Below are positions 32,026 to 37,171 of a stretch of 37,171 nt of DNA, one piece after another. Made by a program: the position numbers and the translations under genes. Below the pieces are notes generated by a model. That model did no database searches and was not told the DNA's origin. It was given only the letters and a program-made list of their open reading frames with translations. The DNA comes from Cytophagaceae bacterium (GTDB lineage: Bacteria; Bacteroidota; Bacteroidia; Cytophagales; Spirosomataceae), in the NCBI GenBank assembly GCA_947450365.1, contig CANFVE010000026.1, positions 1 through 37,171 of the forward strand. Reading direction: 5' to 3'. Positions within the stretch are counted from its first letter, which is position 1. Every line of letters begins with the position of its first letter.

Positions 32026-33076
32026 GGCGCAGGGTGTTTAAAAGCTTTTCAAAGTCGGCCGCCGTATGGCTCGGGAAATTAGCGATCCGCACCGTATTTT
32101 CTTTCCAAATCCCATATCCATTTCCTAATTCGATTTGATTTTGAAGGCAAATGTGTTTAATATGTTGAATAACCGTCGGATTTCCTTTCAAAGCTAAAAC
32201 GGTGGGCAATCGAAGTGTGGAATTTTGGATTAAAAAATCCAATTCAAAGCTTTCCTGGTTTTTCCAAAAATCCTCCAGCCTCTTCGCTTTTTCCAAGGTT
32301 TGAACATGGATTTCGGTCAAATTAGGCAAATATTGGGTTAATTTATGAAGGACAAAAATACTTAGGACATTGGGTGTGTAATGGGTTTGGAAAAGTTTTC
32401 GGTTTTCCTCCATGAGCAAAATGTCGTTGTAATGTGCCCGTTTCTGTAATTTTTCTGCCCGGGCTAAGGCCTTGGGCGAACAGATCAATAAACCCAAACC
32501 CGCCGGGATGCCCATGCATTTTTGGACGGATGCTAACCAGACGTCGGCTTCCAACCAGGGTAACATGATTCCCCCCATCGAAGAAGTAGCATCTACCGCA
32601 ATAATAGAGGAGGGATCTAGGGGATAATCGCTTCGTTGAATAAGCTGTCCAGTCCCATTCGAGGTTTCGCTTTGAACGAGGCAAAGGGTATCTACGCCTG
32701 AAAAATCAATGTGTCCGGAAATATCGGAAAGGCTTGCTTGCAAATCGAACGCATGCGAAACCGATTCGGGATGTATTTGGGAGGCATAATGCGCCCATTT
32801 TTTTCCAAAAGCCCCGTTATACAGGTGCATGGATTTGCGTTCGACCAAGGATTGGCTAACAATTTCCCAGGCCTCTGTGGCGGAAGAAATAAAGTAAATC
32901 GTGTAATCTGAGGGGATGTTCCATTTTTCATGGAGGCTCTCTAAGGTCGATTTAAGTAATTGCTCAAATCGTGGACTTCGATGGTTAATGCTTACCATGC
33001 CTTCCTCAAATGCCTCTTGGATAAATCCGAGGACTTCAGGGTAAACCTTGGAAGGACCTGGATAAAACGATAGCAT
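32015..33076 (-). CDS. Class V aminotransferase, SerC-like
   Basis: The 353-residue PLP enzyme begins FYPGPSKVYPEV and contains HRSPRFEQLL. D162 lies in AVDATSSMGG and the PLP lysine is K186 in ASVQKCMGIPAG, all features of the phosphoserine / alanine-glyoxylate aminotransferase group. It may act in serine synthesis, but no serA is adjacent and the family is broad, so the substrate is uncertain. It lies 3 bases after aroQ and overlaps marC by 11 bases. Confidence 0.8.
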   Translation of the reverse strand: MLSFYPGPSKVYPEVLGFIQEAFEEGMVSINHRSPRFEQLLKSTLESLHEKWNIPSDYTIYFISSATEAWEIVSQSLVERKSMHLYNGAFGKKWAHYASQIHPESVSHAFDLQASLSDISGHIDFSGVDTLCLVQSETSNGTGQLIQRSDYPLDPSSIIAVDATSSMGGIMLPWLEADVWLASVQKCMGIPAGLGLLICSPKALARAEKLQKRAHYNDILLMEENRKLFQTHYTPNVLSIFVLHKLTQYLPNLTEIHVQTLEKAKRLEDFWKNQESFELDFLIQNSTLRLPTVLALKGNPTVIQHIKHICLQNQIELGNGYGIWKENTVRIANFPSHTAADFEKLLNTLRHGL

Positions 33077-33079
33077 GGC

Positions 33080-33505
33080 TTATAGGAAAGATTGTAAGCC
33101 TAATTCGTAACCTTTTAAGCCGAATCCCACGATGCAACCCTTACACTTCGGGCTTAAATAACTATGTGAACGAAAAGCTTCTCGCGCATGTACATTAGAA
33201 ATATGAATCTCCAATACGGGTGTTTTAATCGAAGAGATGGCATCCGCCAGCCCAATGGACGTATGCGTATAGGCGCCTGCGTTCAATAAAATGCCGTCGA
33301 AGGTAAATCCAACCTCATGCAATTTATCGATCATCGCCCCTTCATGGTTCGATTGAAAATAGTGCAATTCCAATTCTTGATCAAATCGAGCCTTTAAGCC
33401 ATTGAAATATTGCTCAAAAGTTTCATGTCCGTAAATGTCGGGTTCTCGGGTGCCCAACAAATTTAGGTTCGGGCCATTCATGATAAGAATTTTTTGTCGT
33501 CCCAT
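33080..33505 (-). CDS. aroQ: Type II 3-dehydroquinate dehydratase
   Basis: The 141-residue enzyme removes water from 3-dehydroquinate in the shikimate pathway. The sequence MNGPNLNLLGTREPDIYG contains the catalytic arginine-tyrosine loop. NAGAYTHTS and EIHISNVHAREAFR carry the substrate-binding residues, followed by a full-length C-terminus. It is the first gene of a minus-strand run of eight and is divergent from xerD by 77 bases. Confidence 0.95.
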   Translation of the reverse strand: MGRQKILIMNGPNLNLLGTREPDIYGHETFEQYFNGLKARFDQELELHYFQSNHEGAMIDKLHEVGFTFDGILLNAGAYTHTSIGLADAISSIKTPVLEIHISNVHAREAFRSHSYLSPKCKGCIVGFGLKGYELGLQSFL

Positions 33506-33582
33506 GGGAAAGATTTTTGGATTGTGCCACGTAAAAATACGTATTTCCCCTAAATTTATACGATAGATCCAACAAAAAGCCC

Positions 33583-34491
33583 ATGTGGGAAAAAGAAATC
33601 CAATCTTTTGTTCATTATTTACGCATCGAACGAGGACTTTCCGGACACTCGCATGAGGCCTATTTGCGAGATATCAGCAAATTAGCCACCTATCTTAGCC
33701 CAATAAACCTCCCTGTGGAGGACATTCGAGAAAATCATCTTCTTGATTTTTTAAAGGACTTACATGGATTAGGTGTGGAAGCAAGTACCCAAGCCAGATG
33801 TTTATCAGGCATTCGAAGTTTTTTTCAATTCCTGCAATTTGAAGGCCGGATTTCCGCGGATCCCACGGTGCATATCAAAAGCCCTCAAAAAGGCCGAAAA
33901 TTACCGGACACACTTTCATATGATGAAATTACCGCGATTCTGGAGGCGGCAGATCTAAGTACCAATGAGGGCTTGCGAAATCGGGCGATGCTTGAGTTTT
34001 TATATGGTGCGGGGCTTCGCGTGTCGGAATTGATCCATTTGAAATTAACCGATGTGTATCAAGATATTGGCTTTATCAAGGTCGTTGGAAAGGGCGATAA
34101 AGAGCGTTTGGTGCCTGCAGGCCGAGATGCTTTTCATTATTTAAACGTCTATTTGGAACATATTCGTCCTCAAATTCCCGTGAAAAAAGCGGCGCTGAAT
34201 GTGGTGTTTCTAAATCGTCGGGGCAGCGCCCTTAGTCGAGTGATGGTATTTTTGATTTGCAAGGATTTAGCCGCCAAGGCGGGAATCCAAAAAACGATTA
34301 GTCCACATACCTTCCGTCATTCCTTTGCCACCCACCTCATCGAAGGAGGGGCAGATTTACGCGCCGTGCAAGAAATGTTAGGCCATGAATCGATTCTCAC
34401 GACTGAGATATACACCCATGTGGATCGTGCATTTTTAAGCCAAATGGTGCGTGATTTTCACCCGATGAGTGGCAAGAAATCAGATTTATAA
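33583..34491 (+). CDS. Site-specific tyrosine recombinase XerC/XerD
   Basis: The 302-residue recombinase resolves chromosome dimers at dif. The N-terminal SAM-like core-binding domain (about 5-90) is followed by the catalytic domain with all six active residues: R146 (GAGLRVSEL), K170, H242 and R245 (HTFRHSFATHL), H268 (LGHES) and the nucleophile Y277 (TEIYTHV). Length and sequence fit XerD slightly better than XerC, but the two are hard to tell apart here. It stands alone between opposing operons. No attachment site or phage gene is nearby, so it is a housekeeping copy. Confidence 0.92.
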   Translation: MWEKEIQSFVHYLRIERGLSGHSHEAYLRDISKLATYLSPINLPVEDIRENHLLDFLKDLHGLGVEASTQARCLSGIRSFFQFLQFEGRISADPTVHIKSPQKGRKLPDTLSYDEITAILEAADLSTNEGLRNRAMLEFLYGAGLRVSELIHLKLTDVYQDIGFIKVVGKGDKERLVPAGRDAFHYLNVYLEHIRPQIPVKKAALNVVFLNRRGSALSRVMVFLICKDLAAKAGIQKTISPHTFRHSFATHLIEGGADLRAVQEMLGHESILTTEIYTHVDRAFLSQMVRDFHPMSGKKSDL

Positions 34492-34896
34492 GGCCGATTC
34501 TTCCGGATAGGGGATGAAGACAAAATTCGTGAATTGTCCATCCACCACGAACAAACAGGCAAATTCCTCAATGTCCTTATAGTTTTGAATGAATAATTCT
34601 TGGTTTTCCTCGGAAATCAATTTTCGTTGGACAAACTCTTCCAACAAAGACGCGTGATAATTCCATTTATTTTCATTCAATTCATGAATACCAATTAATT
34701 TTTGACCGATATCGATCGGACGCTGCGAACTCACAAAAATCGGAAAATCTGAAAAACCCCTCTTTTTGATTTGATAAGCGGCTTCTTTTAAGGCTTCGGA
34801 CACTTTGATAAAATCGCTGGAAATTAAACCCAAGTATTTTCCGTTTAAATCCGGGGAATTGGGGGCATTGGATAAGGCGGTATAATCTTCGATCAT
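34486..34896 (-). CDS. Uncharacterised 136-residue protein
   Basis: No family was recognised. The protein is soluble, without signal peptide or membrane segment, and ends in a beta-rich stretch EFACLFVVDGQFTNFVFIPYP. It is mildly acidic and contains no cysteine cluster or nucleotide loop. It starts 1 base after the alanine dehydrogenase-like gene and is probably in its operon. Its stop overlaps the end of the convergent recombinase gene by 6 bases. Codon use looks like that of its neighbours, so it appears to be a real, resident gene. Confidence 0.7.
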   Translation of the reverse strand: MIEDYTALSNAPNSPDLNGKYLGLISSDFIKVSEALKEAAYQIKKRGFSDFPIFVSSQRPIDIGQKLIGIHELNENKWNYHASLLEEFVQRKLISEENQELFIQNYKDIEEFACLFVVDGQFTNFVFIPYPEESAL

Positions 34897-34897
34897 G

Positions 34898-36115
34898 TTA
34901 ACTTTTGCTCAATAGTAATAATTGGATGTCTTTGACAGGCTTTTTATTTAATTTCCCGACTAATGGATGAGTTACGTGGCCTTTGAAACAATAAACCCCC
35001 TTCATGAAGGATTTTCCTTGCCACAACATTTCTTCCACTCCCCCTGTTTTTCCCGCTTTTAGTAAAAAGGATGTAATCAAATTGCTCATTGCCAAACTTG
35101 CCGTATGCGAAACCAAGGAAGGGATATTCGGGACACAATAATGGTTTATCCCATATTTTTCAAAAGTAGGCTTTGACAAAGTCGTTAATTCTGAGGTCTC
35201 AAAACAACCCCCTTGGTCGATGCACACATCCATAATCAGCGTCCCTGCCTTCAAATTGCTGACCATTTCTTCCGTGACTATGCAGGGGGTAATGCCGGAT
35301 TCGGAACGAAGTGCGCCGACAATCACGTGGGCATCTTTCAAAGCCTTTGGAAGATTTTCCGAATCAATCACCTGGGTCACCAGTGGAAACCCAAGGCTTT
35401 GTTTCAGGCGCTGAAGTTTATAAATATCTTTATCAAATACTTGGATTTGGATGCCTGCATGCCAGGCGCTGCGGGCGATTTGCTCGACCACTTGTCCAGA
35501 ACCTAATAGTACCAAATGACAAGGGGGAACCCCCGTTACATTGCCTAATAATATTCCCGGTTGGCCTTTTTTGCGTAATATTTCGCTGGCAATCGGGAGG
35601 ATTAATTGGCCCGCAATTTCCGCCATGGTCTTCACAAAGGGGAATCCGCCGCCATTGTCCTCTGCATATTCGAGCCCGAGGGCCAGAATTTTCTTCGCAT
35701 TCAAGAGATCCAGTATTTCGCCATTCAAATGCTGATGGGAGGCGCATGAAATAAGGGCCTTTCCTGGTTTCATGTGGGCGATTTCTTCGGCGCTCGGTGC
35801 TTGAATTTTAATGAGAAGATCACTTTTCCAAATTGAAGAAACATCCTCTGTGACTTGTGCGCCGGCCAATAAATAGTCGGCATCCGAGAAGCCAGCGCGA
35901 TCCCCAGCTGATTTTTCAATGAGAATTTCATGGCCATTGGCAACCAATAATTGGACCGCTTGGGGACTTAGGGCAATTCGATTTTCATCCGAATTGGCTT
36001 CTTTCGGGATTCCAAGGTGAATGCTTTTGGCATTTTTTTTGGTCCAAGACATGGCTTCCATGGGAAGAATTCCTTGTTGGGCTAAAAGTTCCTGAAAATG
36101 TGATGATTCGTTCAT
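34898..36115 (-). CDS. Alanine dehydrogenase / transhydrogenase-alpha family protein
   Basis: The 405-residue protein belongs to the AlaDH/PntA family. LGIPKEANSDENRIALSP carries the substrate arginine, SDLLIKIQAP the lysine and CASHQHLN a histidine matching the catalytic one. The nucleotide site begins VLLGSGQVVEQIA and MDVCIDQGGCFETSE holds the aspartate of the hydride-transfer site. A ~30-residue extension precedes the core, as in other Bacteroidota members. Reversible deamination of alanine to pyruvate with NAD is the likely reaction. ATG 36115 overlaps the tsaE stop as ATGA; the TTG at 36124 is not needed. Confidence 0.83.
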   Translation of the reverse strand: MNESSHFQELLAQQGILPMEAMSWTKKNAKSIHLGIPKEANSDENRIALSPQAVQLLVANGHEILIEKSAGDRAGFSDADYLLAGAQVTEDVSSIWKSDLLIKIQAPSAEEIAHMKPGKALISCASHQHLNGEILDLLNAKKILALGLEYAEDNGGGFPFVKTMAEIAGQLILPIASEILRKKGQPGILLGNVTGVPPCHLVLLGSGQVVEQIARSAWHAGIQIQVFDKDIYKLQRLKQSLGFPLVTQVIDSENLPKALKDAHVIVGALRSESGITPCIVTEEMVSNLKAGTLIMDVCIDQGGCFETSELTTLSKPTFEKYGINHYCVPNIPSLVSHTASLAMSNLITSFLLKAGKTGGVEEMLWQGKSFMKGVYCFKGHVTHPLVGKLNKKPVKDIQLLLLSKS

Positions 36116-36540
36116 GATGGCCAATGACAGGTCAATTTACGCGTATTTTCGTTCACATGTGCCATTTGGAAGCGAACATGTGGAATATTCCAAAGCTCTT
36201 CGGCCTGTTCAGGCCATTCGATCAAACACAGATGTCCGGAATCTAGATATTCCTCGATGCCGATGTCCAAGGCCTCAGCCGTATTTTTTAATCGATATAA
36301 ATCAAAATGGTAGACGGGTTTTCCGTCTTTTGTTTCATAGGAATTGACTAATGAAAATGTTGGACTTTGAACGGATTGTTTGATGTCCATTTGTTTCCCT
36401 AATTCTTTAATTAAACTCGTTTTACCAGCGCCCATTTCGCCACTGAATAACCAGATGGTAGGCGCTTGCGATAGCGAAAGCAATAATTCTGACGCCAAGG
36501 ACGGGATGTCCACAAGGCCATAGGTTTTTTCCAACATCAT
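36112..36540 (-). CDS. tsaE: tRNA threonylcarbamoyladenosine biosynthesis ATPase TsaE
   Basis: The 142-residue P-loop ATPase is a partner of TsaB and TsaD in making t6A on tRNA. The Walker A loop is FSGEMGAGKTSLIKEL, SPTFSLVNSYE is the conserved switch, and YHFDLYRL and LIEWPEQAE are signature segments. It starts in an ATGA overlap with the upstream SDR gene and ends in another with the alanine dehydrogenase-like gene, so translation of the three is coupled. tcdA, which acts on the t6A product, lies 7 kb to the left. Confidence 0.95.
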   Translation of the reverse strand: MMLEKTYGLVDIPSLASELLLSLSQAPTIWLFSGEMGAGKTSLIKELGKQMDIKQSVQSPTFSLVNSYETKDGKPVYHFDLYRLKNTAEALDIGIEEYLDSGHLCLIEWPEQAEELWNIPHVRFQMAHVNENTRKLTCHWPS

Positions 36541-37171
36541 AATTCAATATCGCCTAATTGGGGACGTATCAGAATTTCTTCCAAGACGGTCGATGGACTC
36601 ATTTGATAAGCCGAATAAATTGTTTGGGCTACGTCATCTGCTGGGATAAACCGACTTTCCGGCAAATTTACCCCATCCCAGGCGGGGGTCAGCGTTGCCC
36701 CCGGCAATACCGCCGTCACTTTTATTCCTTGGGTTTTCAGTTCTTCTCTCAATACTTTCGTAAAACCCAATAGCGCAAATTTACTGATGCAATAGGATCC
36801 ACCCGCGGTATAAGCTGTGATGGAGGCCGTCGAGCAAATCGTAAAAATATGGCCGGATTTTCTAACCTGAAAACTTGGAAGAAGTGCTTTTGTTAAATGA
36901 TAGGCGCTGTACAAATTTGCCTCGATTTGTGCCTCTAGGACGCCTTCTTCTTCATTTTGAATTTGACCTGGCATGAAAAAACCGGCATTGTTGATGAGGA
37001 TATCGATTGATTTCTCCTGGGTTAAAATCCAGTTGGCAAAATCCAATACCTGATTTTTTTGACTTACATCAGCCACAAAGGTTTTCAATGCAGGGTTCGA
37101 AAATTCGAGTTCTAAGGCAGTTAATTTATCCGCATATCTGCCGCACGTATATACGTTGAAACCTTCATGAA
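36537..37171 (-). CDS. Short-chain dehydrogenase/reductase, N-terminus cut by window edge
   Basis: The frame is open from the right edge (HEGFNVYTCGRYADKLTAL..) through the TTG at 37088, so the apparent start there is not real. About 210 residues are present, and only the first ~25 with the TGxxxGxG nucleotide loop are missing. Visible SDR features are the NNAG motif in DILINNAGFF, the catalytic serine in ICSTASITAY and the YxxxK pair in YCISKFALLGF. After the motif the LPGATLTP segment is typical of classical SDRs. The substrate is unknown. It leads the SDR-tsaE-AlaDH unit. Confidence 0.88.
   Translation of the reverse strand, partial: HEGFNVYTCGRYADKLTALELEFSNPALKTFVADVSQKNQVLDFANWILTQEKSIDILINNAGFFMPGQIQNEEEGVLEAQIEANLYSAYHLTKALLPSFQVRKSGHIFTICSTASITAYTAGGSYCISKFALLGFTKVLREELKTQGIKVTAVLPGATLTPAWDGVNLPESRFIPADDVAQTIYSAYQMSPSTVLEEILIRPQLGDIEL

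Noticed and set aside
33529-33542. ACGTA-AAAA-TACGT inverted repeat between aroQ and xerD
   Set aside because: It is short and AT-rich with no recognisable promoter at a fitting distance on either strand.
33583-34491. Tyrosine recombinase as a sign of an integrated element
   Set aside because: It has the length and residues of housekeeping XerC/D, stands among housekeeping genes, and no attachment repeats, phage or cargo genes are present.
35311-35754. 147-residue plus-strand frame inside the alanine dehydrogenase-like gene
   Set aside because: It is antisense to a clear coding gene and has no protein-like features of its own.
1-37171. CRISPR arrays, insertion sequences, restriction or toxin-antitoxin cassettes, riboswitches
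   Set aside because: I looked for regularly spaced repeats, transposase motifs, methylase-nuclease pairs, small paired genes and conserved leader structures. None was seen.

Overview
The window looks like a chromosomal segment of a Bacteroidota bacterium, most likely from the Cytophagales. Pointers are a secreted protein with a type B type IX secretion (CHU_C) C-terminus, a SusC/RagA-type plug domain, the trio DUF1599 / BT_3928-type DoxX protein / folP, a b558-type SdhC with fused flavoprotein operon order C-A-B, an RNase H1 with a viroplasmin-type N-terminus, and Bacteroidota promoters of the form TTTG-N19/20-TAnnTTTG. Ribosome binding sites are not Shine-Dalgarno-like and TTG starts occur. 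The genus cannot be fixed from the sequence alone.

Layout. 1-85: start of an acyl carrier protein gene running off the left edge. 251-5759 (minus): sdhCAB, a terminator, then thymidine kinase, a YkgJ-type cysteine-cluster protein and a ROK sugar kinase. 5921-9090 (plus): a large T9SS-exported protein with a DCC thiol protein translationally coupled to it; facing them a lipoprotein SGNH esterase. 10255-11356 (plus): fabD and a tRNA-Gln(TTG) with its own promoter and terminator. 11357-13820: a membrane-anchored sensor with a beta-propeller-like ectodomain and a cytosolic C-terminal domain that may bind DNA, then a LamG lipoprotein; both upstream regions carry copies of a TCACCTAAA motif. 13776-16871 (minus): PfkB kinase, AGE epimerase and a barrel-less SusC plug protein. 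16977-19546 (plus): phosphoglucosamine/phosphomannomutase and cysteine desulfurase. 19733-21205 (minus): proS, with a second, diverged copy of its last codons just beyond its stop. 21292-23859 (plus): a low-complexity lipoprotein and a FadL-like outer membrane protein. 23856-26065 (minus): DUF1599, BT_3928-type DoxX protein, shikimate kinase. 26142-27804 (plus): folP and a class IV aminotransferase, possibly pabC. 27808-33505 (minus): aroQ, class V aminotransferase, marC, RNase H, trmN6-like methylase, GT2, tcdA and mog, almost without gaps. 33583-34491 (plus): a XerC/D recombinase. 34486-37171 (minus): truncated SDR, tsaE, alanine dehydrogenase-like protein and an unknown protein.

Most of this is ordinary housekeeping: fatty acid synthesis, TCA/respiration, shikimate and folate synthesis, tRNA modification (tsaE, tcdA, trmN6) and chromosome dimer resolution. 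No CRISPR array, phage, insertion sequence or toxin cassette was seen. The most system-like part is 11357-13770, where a predicted one-component transmembrane regulator, its own upstream region and the neighbouring surface lectin-like lipoprotein share a repeated motif; this is inferred from sequence pattern only. Secondary curiosities are the barrel-less SusC plug in a sugar kinase/epimerase operon, the proS tail relic, and a thymidine kinase whose obvious ATG lies inside the preceding gene's terminator.
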